NCBI RefSeq assembly: GCF_019754945.1
Contig: NZ_JAEUWU010000001.1
Span: 62,001 to 126,000, forward strand
Source: Corynebacterium pseudokroppenstedtii
GTDB taxonomy: Bacteria > Actinomycetota > Actinomycetes > Mycobacteriales > Mycobacteriaceae
Direction: 5' to 3'
Length of the DNA: 64,000 nucleotides
In this document: positions 1-8,764 of the stretch, piece after piece
Position numbering within the stretch: the first letter of the stretch is position 1
How the letters are laid out: each line of letters begins with the position of its first letter
The notes under the pieces: generated by a model
What the model saw: the letters and a program-made list of their open reading frames with translations, nothing else
Told to the model about the DNA's origin: nothing
The model's database searches: none
Made by a program: the position numbers and the translations under genes

Positions 1-1
1 A

Positions 2-211
2 CTGATCCTCGATCGCGACGGGATCGTGTGTTGCGAAGTGAAGATTACGCAGGTTGCTATCGATATGCGGTCGAGCTCTCCGCGCGAAATTACGGACAGT
101 GAACGGCAGCTCCTCGAGTCCATGATCACTCGCCCCGTGAGAGAAATCGAACGAGGCCAAGATAATGAACCCGATATTGATCAACTCGTGCCTCCGGATT
201 CTACGGAGTAA
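2..211 (+). CDS. 3' end of an unrecognised gene (partial)
   Basis: The frame is open from the first bases of the window and closes at a TAG just before position 212. Only about 69 C-terminal residues are visible, and the gene probably begins upstream; a GTG at 26 is an internal alternative start. The tail is acidic (DNEPDIDQL then PPDSTE). No motif is recognised. The next gene begins 26 bases downstream on the same strand with its own Shine-Dalgarno, so the two are probably one operon. No function is proposed. Confidence 0.5.
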   Translation: MILDRDGIVCCEVKITQVAIDMRSSSPREITDSERQLLESMITRPVREIERGQDNEPDIDQLVPPDSTE

Positions 212-237
212 TCCACCGGCCTCATCCAGGGGACACC

Positions 238-954
238 ATGCCGATAACTATTGAGCACGGCGTTGCTCGAGACCTCTTCACATACATGTCTCGAGCAGAA
301 CGCCTCGATTCGACGGCGTTGGTTCGGATTCATCTTGCGAATACCAGATCTCGCCAACCTAATGCTGCGGGTGCTGCCATCGAGGCTCGTGACCAGCGTC
401 ATCAGTGGTTCGATGTTTATGTCACCACGCCACTTGGTCCCTTTGGGCTGCGACGGGTCCGTGGTGTGTGGGGGAATGACTCGGCTCGTGACGTCATCAC
501 GCATTGTTCGAACGTGCGGCGAGCCATCGATGCGTCGACCTCTTTCCACTCTCGGGAGGGTGGTCCGATAACTCTTTCGCTGGAGCACCCCGGTACGCCG
601 GGAATGTGGCCCGGACCTGTGCCTCTGACAGAGACATTCACCTATATTGATGACGTAGCGATAGACACCGTTGCGGCGTTATATAACGACGTCCGTGACA
701 CAGCCACGGCAGAATCGGGGCCAGCGGGGATAGCTCAATCGCTGTTGGACCAGAAGATTATGACCGTCGAATCGCCGACGACGGAAGAGACGGCGCAGCT
801 CACGTCGCGAGCCATTATCGCCTTGGGAAGCCTCGGTTTTATCGGAGGCGATATTATGCGGGTCTCCGTTTCGCCTCTCTGGGTCAGGACGGATACCAGG
901 CTGGGAACGGTCCTTGCACAACGCAGGAATCGGCTGAACCTACTTAATATGTAG
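238..954 (+). CDS. Conserved hypothetical protein, 238 aa
   Basis: ATG preceded by AGGGGA (228-233). The protein is soluble, with no signal peptide or membrane segment and no motif I recognise; it has a Pro/Gly-rich middle around residues 115-130. It follows the partial gene by 26 bases and converges on pepN, 65 bases away. A short GC hairpin (956-974) lies in that gap. Coding potential is supported by start, spacing and length. Function unknown. Confidence 0.6.
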   Translation: MPITIEHGVARDLFTYMSRAERLDSTALVRIHLANTRSRQPNAAGAAIEARDQRHQWFDVYVTTPLGPFGLRRVRGVWGNDSARDVITHCSNVRRAIDASTSFHSREGGPITLSLEHPGTPGMWPGPVPLTETFTYIDDVAIDTVAALYNDVRDTATAESGPAGIAQSLLDQKIMTVESPTTEETAQLTSRAIIALGSLGFIGGDIMRVSVSPLWVRTDTRLGTVLAQRRNRLNLLNM

Positions 955-1019
955 GCCCGGACCGTATGGCCGGGGAGGCCTCGGCGTCCCCAGTTCAGGA
1001 GACATCGAGGCTATGGCTT

Positions 1020-3761
1020 TTAGCTCCGGTCGTGTTCACGTGCTGCAGCGAAGCGGCGCTGATTATCCTTACCCTCCGCGATCAGTCGGCGGAAACCAGC
1101 GGGCAATTCTTCGTCGGCAACCAGTTTCTCGGCTCGAGCGATAGCCTCGTCCGATGTATCCCATGATGGATACATTCCCGCGAGCACGCGCAGAGCCATC
1201 TCGCCATTGAGGTTCTCCCACACACTGAGGGCCTCATCGAAATAACGATCGCGGTAACCGGCCAAGAGCTCGTCACTGCCGGCAGTCCTAAATCCTGCGA
1301 CATTCGACAACAACTGGCGGTTCGACAGCGTCGACGCATCCTCGCCCATGATGTCATCCCACACGCGAGACTTGTTGTCCGGTGTTGGCAGGAGCGCCCG
1401 CGCCGCAATCGCCGCTTGTTCACCCAATGACGAACGGTCGTTCGCGGAGGTTTCGTCGATAAGCTTTGTGACCTCATCCTCTGACACCCCGTGGGAACCG
1501 CTGGACGCGGCAAGCATTTTGATCGCAAGCCACGTCATATCGGTATCGATGGAGAGACCGTCCAGTTCGACACTCTCCGGGGTGCCATCGACAATCGCGC
1601 GCGCGATAGCAACAGTCTCGGCAGTGGGCTCCACATTGGGCAGCTCCTTGACCGCCGCGAGCTGGGTATCGCTACCCGGAGCAGCCGCGCGTGCCGTCGA
1701 TACCAAAGCATGAGCAACCGCATCCCAGCCTTCGTCGGCAAGCCACGTCGGGTCGGCATAGTTCCTCGCTGCGGACACAACCTGTCGAACTAATTGCTGA
1801 ACGACGGCGGTTTCCGTCTCATGAGGCAGACCACGCTCAACAAGCGCGATGAAATCACGAGCGCGCAAACGACCAGCGCGCAGACGCTCCCACTCCGCCG
1901 ACCAGCACAGAGCGCGAGCCATGGGATCCTTAATTGCCGGCAGGTGATTCAGCACGAACTCGTTGGAAGCATCATCGAGATCGATGAGCGCATATGTCAG
2001 GTCGCCATCATTGGGCAGAACGAGATCGCCGACGGGAGTGCCGACGAGTTCAGGAACGTCGGTGCTCTCACCGTGGATATCCAGCTCGGTGTTAGCTGTG
2101 CGAACGACGTCACCATCCTGGAGGGAATAGACGCCGACGCCGATGCGGTGATCGCGGTGTTCGCCTTCACCCGGTTGCGCACCACTCTGCTTGACAGCAA
2201 CTGAGGTGTAGGCCCCGTCTTTAGCCTGCGCATCGACGGACAAGGTATTGACGCCGGTGGTCTTGAGCCATTGATCAGCCCACTGGGACAGATCGCGTCC
2301 CGACGATTCCTCGAGCGCGTTAAGGAGATCATCGAAGGTCGCGTTGTCGTACTGATGGCGCTGGAAATGCAGACGTACACCGGCGAAGAATTCGTCGAGC
2401 CCGACATAAGCGGCTAGCTGCTTGAGAACCGACGCGCCCTTGGCATAGGTGATCCCGTCGAAGTTCTGGTCGACGGTTTCGATATCCGACGCGTCCGTCG
2501 AAATCGGGTGCGTGGACGACATCTGGTCTTGCGCGTATGCCCAAGCCTTTTCGACGTGGGCGAATGTGACCCACGCGGTGGTAAATTCGCTGACCTCAGT
2601 TTGAGCCTGCGCCGAGGACCAGGTGGCGAATGATTCGTTAAGCCACAGGTCATTCCACCACTTCATGGTGACGAGATCGCCGAACCACATGTGCGCCATC
2701 TCGTGGAGGATCGTGTCATTGCGACGCTCGTAGAGGTACCGAGTGGTGGCCGACCGGAACACATAGTCTTCACGGATCGTGACGGCCCCGGCATTTTCCA
2801 TTGCCCCCATGTTGTATTCAGGGCAGAACACTTGGTCGTATTTCTTAAATGGATACGGGATGCCAAAGTGCTTAGCGTAGAAATCGAATCCCTGTTTTGT
2901 TTCCTTAAACAGTTCTTCGGAATCGAGGTGCTCGGCCAGCGCCCGTCGGCAATAAAGACCGAGGGGAATTTCGACTTCCTGGCTGGACGATTCGTCCGAC
3001 GTTTCGGTTGATTTGTCCGATGTTTCGGGATGCGGAGTAATGGTTCCGCGCCACACATCGGTGGCTTCGGTGTACGGCCCCGCCATGAAAGCAATTAAAT
3101 AGGTAGAGAGAGGGTAATCAACCTCAGCTTCGTGAATCGCGACCGTTGTTTGTGGGTTGTCGCCGTCGGTCGTGAGAATACCCGCGCGGGGAGAGGTCAC
3201 CGTGGTGCTGACAGGGCCATTAGTAATGAGCCGCCACGAATCAGGCGTGATGACCTGCACACGGTACGTGGCTTTGAGATCCGGCTGGTCGAAGCACGCG
3301 AAGACGCGTTTGGCGTCGGCAGTTTCGAATTGTGTGTACAGGTAGACCGCATTGTCCGAGGGATCGACGAAACGGTGAAGTCCCTCACCTGAGGTCGAGT
3401 AGCGGCATTCGGCGCACACCGTGACGCGGTTGCCGCCAGGTTCCAGATTGCGAAGCTGAATACCGGCTTCCTCGTCATACTGGTTATCCGAATAACGGAT
3501 CGCATCGGTCGTGACATCGGTCCCGTTGAGCTGCACAGATGTTACCCGCGAGGCGCGGAGATCCAGGAAGGTTCCTTGCTCCAGATCGCCCTCCGACACA
3601 CCGTCGCGTGTGTGGAACCACACTGTGGTCTTTGACGTAAAGGTTTTTTCTCCAGGAAGCCCATGTCCGTCAGTAAGGTCTAAAATTATGGAGTACCGGT
3701 CCACTCCAATGAGTGCGGCCCGGTCCTTGGCCTCTTGCCAGGTGAGATTAGTTGATGACAT
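1020..3761 (-). CDS. pepN: Aminopeptidase N (M1 zinc metallopeptidase)
   Basis: A cytoplasmic aminopeptidase that removes N-terminal residues from peptides and takes part in the last steps of protein turnover. The 913-residue length fits the actinobacterial M1 family. The substrate-binding GAMEN motif lies near residue 320. The zinc motif HEMAH lies near residue 352, with the third ligand in NESFA about 20 residues on. An ERAP1-like helical C-terminal domain follows. The start is supported by AAAGGA about 13 bases upstream on the minus strand. It is divergent from the DsbA-like reductase gene, as in M. tuberculosis (Rv2467 beside Rv2466c), so their promoters share about 150 bases. Confidence 0.96.
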   Translation of the reverse strand: MSSTNLTWQEAKDRAALIGVDRYSIILDLTDGHGLPGEKTFTSKTTVWFHTRDGVSEGDLEQGTFLDLRASRVTSVQLNGTDVTTDAIRYSDNQYDEEAGIQLRNLEPGGNRVTVCAECRYSTSGEGLHRFVDPSDNAVYLYTQFETADAKRVFACFDQPDLKATYRVQVITPDSWRLITNGPVSTTVTSPRAGILTTDGDNPQTTVAIHEAEVDYPLSTYLIAFMAGPYTEATDVWRGTITPHPETSDKSTETSDESSSQEVEIPLGLYCRRALAEHLDSEELFKETKQGFDFYAKHFGIPYPFKKYDQVFCPEYNMGAMENAGAVTIREDYVFRSATTRYLYERRNDTILHEMAHMWFGDLVTMKWWNDLWLNESFATWSSAQAQTEVSEFTTAWVTFAHVEKAWAYAQDQMSSTHPISTDASDIETVDQNFDGITYAKGASVLKQLAAYVGLDEFFAGVRLHFQRHQYDNATFDDLLNALEESSGRDLSQWADQWLKTTGVNTLSVDAQAKDGAYTSVAVKQSGAQPGEGEHRDHRIGVGVYSLQDGDVVRTANTELDIHGESTDVPELVGTPVGDLVLPNDGDLTYALIDLDDASNEFVLNHLPAIKDPMARALCWSAEWERLRAGRLRARDFIALVERGLPHETETAVVQQLVRQVVSAARNYADPTWLADEGWDAVAHALVSTARAAAPGSDTQLAAVKELPNVEPTAETVAIARAIVDGTPESVELDGLSIDTDMTWLAIKMLAASSGSHGVSEDEVTKLIDETSANDRSSLGEQAAIAARALLPTPDNKSRVWDDIMGEDASTLSNRQLLSNVAGFRTAGSDELLAGYRDRYFDEALSVWENLNGEMALRVLAGMYPSWDTSDEAIARAEKLVADEELPAGFRRLIAEGKDNQRRFAAAREHDRS

Positions 3762-3910
3762 TCCTGCGTTGTGTCCTTTCGCTGGAGGGCTTTGGAATAT
3801 GCGAGAGCATAAAGTTCCCAGATATTGAGACTACTAGGTGATGAAAAATCGCGGGAGCAATGAGCCCTCGGTGGGCACAGCGCCAACGTACAGATCATGG
3901 AGGTAATGAC

Positions 3911-4552
3911 ATGGCCGACAAACAGCGAATCGATTTTTGGTTTGATGTCTCCTGCCCGTTTTGCTGGGTAACATCCCGGTGGATTAAAGAGGTAGAAAAA
4001 GTCCGGGATATCACTGTGGTTTGGCATCCTATGAGCTTGTCGGTTCTCAATGAGAACAATGATGATCTTCCCGACGATTACAAGAAGATGATGAAACAGA
4101 CGTGGGGCCCAGCTCGCGTTGCCGCCCTCATTGCCGACGAAAATCCGGAGAAATTAGACGCCTACTACACCGCAATGGGCACCCGGATTCACGATAAGAA
4201 AGAAGTGGACGCTCACGCCGGCGAGGGATTCGACGACGTGCTCCGCGATGCCTTGGAAGAGATTGGCCTTCCGGCGTCGTATCTCGAGGTGGCACACTCC
4301 ACTGAGCAGGATGATTCGCTACGCCGTCACCACCAGGGCGCGATGGACGCGGTCGGCGATGACGTGGGGACGCCGGTGCTGAAGTTGGGCGATAACGCGT
4401 TCTTCGGGCCAGTGATCACCCGTGTACCGCGCGGGGAAGATGCGGGACGAATCTTCGATGGGGCAGTGGCCTTGGCAGCGTTCCCGCATTTCTTCGAATT
4501 GAAACGATCTCGCACAGAGATGCCAGAAAACAAGACTGCTGAGCTACCCTAG
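3911..4552 (+). CDS. Mycothiol-dependent nitroreductase / mycoredoxin-2-like DsbA-family protein
   Basis: This thioredoxin-fold protein resembles Rv2466c (Mrx2) of M. tuberculosis over its whole length. Matching stretches include the N-terminal FWFDVSCPFCW, the SRWI segment, LNENNDDLP, and the C-terminal GTPVL, FFGPV and PHFFELKR. The active-site motif is CPFC where Rv2466c has CPWC. The Mtb enzyme uses mycothiol as electron donor, so the gene implies a mycothiol-making host. The ATG at 3911 is chosen over an upstream in-frame ATG because GGAGG (3899-3903) lies 7 bases ahead. rpiB starts 5 bases after its stop, so the two are co-transcribed. Confidence 0.9.
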   Translation: MADKQRIDFWFDVSCPFCWVTSRWIKEVEKVRDITVVWHPMSLSVLNENNDDLPDDYKKMMKQTWGPARVAALIADENPEKLDAYYTAMGTRIHDKKEVDAHAGEGFDDVLRDALEEIGLPASYLEVAHSTEQDDSLRRHHQGAMDAVGDDVGTPVLKLGDNAFFGPVITRVPRGEDAGRIFDGAVALAAFPHFFELKRSRTEMPENKTAELP

Positions 4553-4556
4553 AACT

Positions 4557-5033
4557 ATGCGCGTTTATCTTGGTGCGGACCACGCTGGGTTCGAGTTGAA
4601 AAATACTATTGCTGCTCATTTGGAAAAGAACGGCCACGAGATCGTCGATTGCGGGGCTCATTCCTTTGATCCCAAGGATGATTACCCTGCTTACTGCATC
4701 GAAGCCTCTGCCCGGGTCGTGAACGATCCCGGATCATTGGGCATCGTGATCGGCGGTTCCGGAAACGGTGAGCAGATCGCTGCCAACAAGGTCAAGGGAG
4801 CCCGCTGTGCTTTGGCCTGGTCCGTGGAGACGGCCAAGCTTGCCCGGGAGCACAACAATGCACAGCTCATCGGTTTAGGGGCTCGCCAGCACTCCGAGGA
4901 GGAAGCCCTCGAGATTGTCGACGCTTTCATCGAAGCGCCGTGGTCGAATGAGGAACGCCACCAGCGGCGGCTTGACATTCTCGCGGAGTATGAACGTACG
5001 GGGATGGCACCCGCGTTGCCCGAAGACCAGTAG
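4557..5033 (+). CDS. rpiB: Ribose-5-phosphate isomerase B
   Basis: Interconverts ribulose-5-phosphate and ribose-5-phosphate in the non-oxidative pentose phosphate pathway. The 158-residue protein opens with the family pattern GADHAGFELK and carries the anion-hole loop GGSGNGEQIAANK near residues 68-80. As in mycobacterial RpiB, a Ser sits where the E. coli enzyme has its base Cys. It is directly downstream of the DsbA-like gene and closed by a strong bidirectional terminator. The same pair is Rv2466c-Rv2465c in M. tuberculosis. Confidence 0.96.
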   Translation: MRVYLGADHAGFELKNTIAAHLEKNGHEIVDCGAHSFDPKDDYPAYCIEASARVVNDPGSLGIVIGGSGNGEQIAANKVKGARCALAWSVETAKLAREHNNAQLIGLGARQHSEEEALEIVDAFIEAPWSNEERHQRRLDILAEYERTGMAPALPEDQ

Positions 5034-5080
5034 GCCGCCCGGGCTGCCGTCGGGGCTCGGGCACGAACGTGCCATAAAAG

Positions 5081-5118
5081 AAAGCATCTCTTGCGCAACA
5101 ATGTGCAAGAGATGCTTT
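5081..5118. terminator. Bidirectional intrinsic terminator
   Basis: Perfect 14-bp stem (5081-5094 with 5105-5118, AAAGCATCTCTTGC and its complement) around a 10-base loop. T-rich sequence follows on the plus strand and an A-rich run precedes it, giving a T-run on the minus strand. It ends rpiB (+) and can also end the small HTH gene (-). Confidence 0.85.
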
Positions 5119-5212
5119 TCCTTTTCCGGTGTTATCTTCTTTCAGCTCGCCCTCCACCGAAGAGGAGCATTCATCATCGGACAGCGTGGTTATGGCCTGG
5201 TCAGGGTGGCGC

Positions 5213-5449
5213 TTAACCGTCGGTGTCGGAGTCGTTTTTTCTCCTACGGTCGACTCGATTCTCGTGCCAATGCTTTACGTCTTCAGCATCCCAGAGAGTC
5301 AATCCTTGAAACTTTGCTACAGGCTTTGGTGCGCGACCACGACCCGCATAGCTGGTGAATGTACCCCGCGCTGTACCAGAAAACTCAGCGCATTGCGCTG
5401 CGGTCCACAGCTCGTGTCCTGAGTCTTTGTCAAGAAGGATCGGTGTCAT
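5213..5449 (-). CDS. Small helix-turn-helix (AlpA/MerR-like) DNA-binding protein
   Basis: A 78-residue protein with the layout of winged-HTH excisionase/AlpA-like proteins: LWTAAQCAEFSG (helix and turn), GTARGTFTSYAGRGRAPKP (recognition helix and wing), then LWDAEDVKHWHENR. The C-terminus is basic and then acidic. Such proteins bind DNA as small regulators or recombination directionality factors, but no integrase or phage gene is near. It stands alone, convergent with rpiB. The upstream region on the minus strand is AT-rich and promoter-like, with no strong Shine-Dalgarno. Confidence 0.7.
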   Translation of the reverse strand: MTPILLDKDSGHELWTAAQCAEFSGTARGTFTSYAGRGRAPKPVAKFQGLTLWDAEDVKHWHENRVDRRRKNDSDTDG

Positions 5450-5641
5450 GAGTCAGGAGTGTACGCCCGAAAAATAGGGGAGCGCTATGTAGCAAAACTC
5501 CAGCTAAACTGGCATGAAGTCCGTTAAACTACTTATTACACCCCCGTATGTGTTCAACCCACGTTTAAAGGCGCTGCTTACCAAAGAATCTGCAGATTTC
5601 CGCCCGATAAAGAATCGTTAACTATTCGTTATCGAGCCGGT

Positions 5642-5667
5642 AAAAAAGTTACCCCATAGTAGGGGTA
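5642..5667 (-). terminator. Terminator of the ABC-F gene
   Basis: Inverted repeat TACCCC-N6-GGGGTA (5650-5667). On the minus strand it is followed by ACTTTTTTA, from the six A residues at 5642-5647. It lies 29 bases past the ABC-F stop codon, the layout of a Rho-independent terminator. The arms also resemble a CsoR copper operator; that reading is discussed under rejected observations. Confidence 0.65.
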
Positions 5668-5695
5668 CTGATAATGGTATGGTTGCCAAAGTTAA

Positions 5696-7474
5696 TTATT
5701 GGAACTCGACTGAACGGTGCCCTCGTTGCCCTTCCACCACCTCGTGGTGGTCAACAATCAGGTGCCGAGACTCCAACCGCTCAATCATCCGACGGTCGTG
5801 AGTGACAACAAGCACTGTTCCCTCAGCACTCGCGATGGCATCCTGTACCTCTTCAATCAAGTCGACGGAGAGGTGGTTCGTCGGCTCGTCGAGAAGGAGA
5901 ATATGAGGCGGGCCGGCTGCAATCAGCGCAAGCGCTACTCGTCGCTGCTGGCCTATAGAGAGGTCCCCGACGGGCCGAATGGCGTCCTCAGGAGCCAGCA
6001 GTCCGAGCTCGTCGAAGCTCACAGTGGGGTGGGGAGCCAACGCATACAGATCCTCTGCTGATTGTCTGGGATCATCCCATCGCTGCTCTTGGCGGAGAAC
6101 ACCCACACTTTGGCCCTCCCCAATGCGAACTTGCCCGCTCTCTGTCGGCACCGCGCCGGAGATAGCCCCGAGCAATGACGACTTGCCTGCTCCATTCGGC
6201 CCCGTGATCACTACTTTTTCACCCGGGCGAATAGTCAAAGACCCTACGCGGACACGATCAGGGACGACGAGTCCTTGTAATTTAATGGCGAAGTCCTCCT
6301 CGGATCCTGCCGCGACCCGACGACGCGGTACGGGCGCCGTCAAGGGTGCATCGAGACCGAGAACTGCGGGGGGCTGTTCCACACCGTTCTCCTCGAGCTC
6401 GGTGAGACGTTGCCGCGTCGCACGGATTCGTCGGGACAATTGACGGTCGGCCCGGTTACCGGCCATCCCATACATGACCTTTTCGTTGTCCCGCTTCGCC
6501 TTCTTCGGACCGGCCGACTCATGATGTGCCTCAATATCCTGCTCTAGCTGGTTTTTCTCCCTCTGCTCCGTCTTCCATTGATGCTCCCACAGCGCGCGCT
6601 CATGCCGACGGTGCTTGTCATAAGCGGTGTAATTGCCCCTAAAAATGTGAATTCCCTCGCGCCGGGGCACGATATCGCCGATCTGCGTACACACCGCGTC
6701 GAGAAAATCTCGATCATGCGTAGCGACGACAACCACGCCAGCGTGGTTATGAATGTGATCGATAACAAGTTCTCTGCCACGGTCGTCGAGGTGGTTCGTG
6801 GGCTCGTCGAGGAGGAGAATCTCGGGATTGCGAATGAGGGTGAGCGCTAACCCAAGGCGCGCCCGCTGGCCACCGGATAGATCGGCTGTCCTGCGTGAGA
6901 GCAGCGGTTCACCATTAACAGTCGTTGAGTCATCATTGGTGAGGCCGAGGCTGTCGAGAATGATGTCCGCGTTATGTTCGGCATTCCAATCATCGTGGGC
7001 CGTGACATCGGAGAAAATGGTGGAATACCGCTCATTTGCTCGGGCAACTTCCTCGTCTGTCTCCGCGTCGGCAAGTGCTTCCGTGGCCTCCTCGAATGCT
7101 TGTAGGCGACGAAGCGACGGCCCCAGAGCCTCTTTAATGAGCATCTCACCGGTTGAATCGAAGGGGGCCTCTAATTCCTGGGAGCCAAGAACACGTTGCC
7201 CGACGTGGGTGACGACGCCACTCGTGGGCTTGCGTCGGCCAGAGAGAACCCACATTAACGTCGATTTACCAGCGCCGTTATCGCCGACCAGCCCGAGAAC
7301 GTCGCCCGCTGACAAGGTGAGGTCGATGTTGCGGAGAACCGGTACTCCCGAATAATCAAAACTGACGCCGTTGGCGATAAGTTGCGTCTGGGATAAATCA
7401 GTGGAGAGAGTTGTTGCCGTCAGTGATGCGGAAGAATCGCCTGATAGTGGGGCAGCAGGAGTATCGGTAGGCAT
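5696..7474 (-). CDS. ABC-F family ATPase (ribosome-associated, no membrane domain)
   Basis: This 592-residue protein holds two ABC cassettes in one chain and no transmembrane segment, the ABC-F layout. Walker A GDNGAGKST is near residue 65 and signature LSGGQ near 196. A basic, charged linker (about 290-370) is the P-site tRNA interaction region of the family. The second Walker A, GPNGAGKSS, is near 423 and the degenerate signature LSIGQ near 505, with DEPTNHLS following. ABC-F proteins act on ribosomes, either in translation factor roles or in protection from macrolide, lincosamide or pleuromutilin drugs; the subclass cannot be set from sequence by eye. The start is supported by GGAGG directly upstream. 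It is monocistronic with its own terminator. Confidence 0.9.
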   Translation of the reverse strand: MPTDTPAAPLSGDSSASLTATTLSTDLSQTQLIANGVSFDYSGVPVLRNIDLTLSAGDVLGLVGDNGAGKSTLMWVLSGRRKPTSGVVTHVGQRVLGSQELEAPFDSTGEMLIKEALGPSLRRLQAFEEATEALADAETDEEVARANERYSTIFSDVTAHDDWNAEHNADIILDSLGLTNDDSTTVNGEPLLSRRTADLSGGQRARLGLALTLIRNPEILLLDEPTNHLDDRGRELVIDHIHNHAGVVVVATHDRDFLDAVCTQIGDIVPRREGIHIFRGNYTAYDKHRRHERALWEHQWKTEQREKNQLEQDIEAHHESAGPKKAKRDNEKVMYGMAGNRADRQLSRRIRATRQRLTELEENGVEQPPAVLGLDAPLTAPVPRRRVAAGSEEDFAIKLQGLVVPDRVRVGSLTIRPGEKVVITGPNGAGKSSLLGAISGAVPTESGQVRIGEGQSVGVLRQEQRWDDPRQSAEDLYALAPHPTVSFDELGLLAPEDAIRPVGDLSIGQQRRVALALIAAGPPHILLLDEPTNHLSVDLIEEVQDAIASAEGTVLVVTHDRRMIERLESRHLIVDHHEVVEGQRGHRSVEFQ

Positions 7475-7821
7475 GGTTCCTCCAGGGGTAGTGTCGTCAC
7501 CATTATTTTACGCGACGGGCCTTGAGGTGACCGACATTCTGGGCGTTATTGCTGCTGGTGGTGCTTGCCTAATTGGCGACGCGGCTGCTCGTATGAAGCT
7601 GATGCTTCTGCGCTAGTGAGCGTTTTGTTCGTGCGACGTTTAAAGCGGCGTTTAAAAGGCAGCGTTGTAGCGGGATCGGGAATGCGTAATTTGTGGGGAG
7701 TTCGGGTTTTGCGAAACCGCGAACGAAATGTACTATGGCAACACACCGCGGAAAGAAGGTTCGTGGGCGTTGAAGTACGCGTCAGCCGTGTTTCACGTGC
7801 TCAGGTACCGTTTTTCGCAAT
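7475..7821. other. Intergenic region between ABC-F gene and tRNA-Gly
   Basis: Holds the leaders of the divergent ABC-F gene and tRNA-Gly. No reading frame here has a credible start and composition. A direct repeat CGTTTAAA occurs twice near 7636-7657 in an AT-rich patch. The tRNA promoter candidate is listed separately. Confidence 0.5.
7709..7736 (+). promoter_or_regulatory. Candidate promoter for tRNA-Gly
   Basis: -35 TTGCGA (7709-7714), 16-base spacer, -10 TACTAT (7731-7736). It lies about 85 bases before the mature tRNA and is the best sigma-A-like match in the gap. Confidence 0.5.
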
Positions 7822-7896
7822 GGGAATGTCGTATAGTGGCTAATACCTCAGCCTTCCAAGCTGAAGACGCGGGTTCGATTCCCGTCATTCCCTCCA
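7822..7896 (+). tRNA. tRNA-Gly (anticodon TCC)
   Basis: The acceptor stem GGGAATG (7822-7828) pairs with CATTCCC (7886-7892). The anticodon stem TCAGC/GCTGA encloses loop CTTCCAA, giving TCC. The T-arm GGGTTCGATTCCC is intact, and CCA is encoded at 7894-7896. It is followed by a long terminator hairpin. Confidence 0.96.
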
Positions 7897-7933
7897 TTAT
7901 GTCGGAGACATAGAGAGTCCCGACGACAATATC

Positions 7934-7973
7934 ACCCGGTTGGTTTTCCACGCTTGCGGAGAACTAGCCGGGT
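7934..7973 (+). terminator. Terminator hairpin after tRNA-Gly
   Basis: A 16-pair stem (7934-7949 with 7958-7973) containing three G-U pairs and an 8-base loop, followed by TTCGTCG. The pairing holds for every position when read as RNA on the plus strand. The T-tract is weak. Confidence 0.7.
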
Positions 7974-8509
7974 TTCGTCGTATGACCATGCATATGACCA
8001 CACGGGTTCTTCAGTGTTATACGCCAATAGTGTGTCCGCGTGCGGGACAACTGTGGGGGTATATCGGGGTCGGTTGTGAAAACTGCGGAGGGATATGGGC
8101 GAAAAATGGCCGAAAATTGATCATATAGCCCCGCACTTTTGTTTTGGGACGCGTATCCCCCACGCACTTTTAGGCTCTAGGTGTAGCTTTCCCTCAGTTT
8201 TCCGTGTACCGGTTCCTTCTTCGGTGCGTCGGCGTTTCGAGCCCAGGAATTGGGTTCTTCCCGGGGGTGTACGACAAAACGCGGTGTGGACACTTTTTGG
8301 ACAGGTTATGCCGTCATCATGCGGCAGTGCCCGTCGTGAGACAGGGAACGTAAGGCATAGGGATTAAGGCATAGAGCTGCTGTCACAGCGGAGAGTAGAA
8401 AATGACGCAGCCTCGCTCCATTGCTAACCCCTAAGCTGACCGTGTAACATCACAAAAAGCTCTTTCACCACGTATTTTGCGGTGGATAACGCTGAATAGT
8501 GGGGGTCAA

Positions 8510-8539
8510 TGAAAGTGGCAAAAACGGTGCCCGTAGACT
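8510..8539 (+). promoter_or_regulatory. Candidate promoter for tRNA-Pro
   Basis: TGAAAG (8510-8515), 18-base spacer, -10 TAGACT (8534-8539), 44 bases ahead of the mature tRNA. The -35 match is weak. Confidence 0.35.
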
Positions 8540-8583
8540 CTAGTTGTCTTCGGCACTCGTGGCCGGTGGACTTTCTTTCATAC

Positions 8584-8660
8584 CGGGGTATGGCGCAGCT
8601 TGGTAGCGCACTCGCTTTGGGAGCGAGGGGTCGTGGGTTCGAATCCCGCTACCCCGACCA
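8584..8660 (+). tRNA. tRNA-Pro (anticodon TGG)
   Basis: Acceptor CGGGGTA (8584-8590) pairs with TACCCCG (8650-8656). The anticodon stem CTCGC/GCGAG encloses TTTGGGA, giving TGG. The T-arm GGGTTCGAATCCC is intact and CCA is encoded (8658-8660). tig follows about 100 bases later, the usual actinobacterial neighbour. Confidence 0.97.
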
Positions 8661-8764
8661 GGAGTGGCCCGGCCGGTCAGACACGACGTTTGGCAGGCCG
8701 GGTCTCCACAAATAGAGAGAAATTGTATTCCAAATAACCAACGACACCACAGGAGTGTGCATCC

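Larger units (their letters stand above)
7897..8583. other. Long intergenic region between two tRNA genes
   Basis: About 690 bases with no supported gene: the plus frames at 7940-8128 and 8095-8367 lack ribosome-binding sites and codon-like composition. It holds the tRNA-Gly terminator hairpin and a candidate tRNA-Pro promoter. GTGGATAAC near 8482 matches a DnaA box at eight of nine positions. Confidence 0.5.

Noticed and set aside
5650..5667. TACCCC-N6-GGGGTA as a CsoR-type copper operator
   Set aside because: The arms resemble CsoR sites, but no copper gene is near. The minus-strand T-run and position 29 bases past the ABC-F stop fit a terminator better.
7940..8367. Short plus-strand frames between the two tRNA genes
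   Set aside because: No Shine-Dalgarno, and one overlaps the tRNA-Gly terminator hairpin. Composition is not codon-like.
8477..8490. Single DnaA-box-like GTGGATAAC near tRNA-Pro
   Set aside because: One mismatch and no partner box nearby. Expected by chance at this length.
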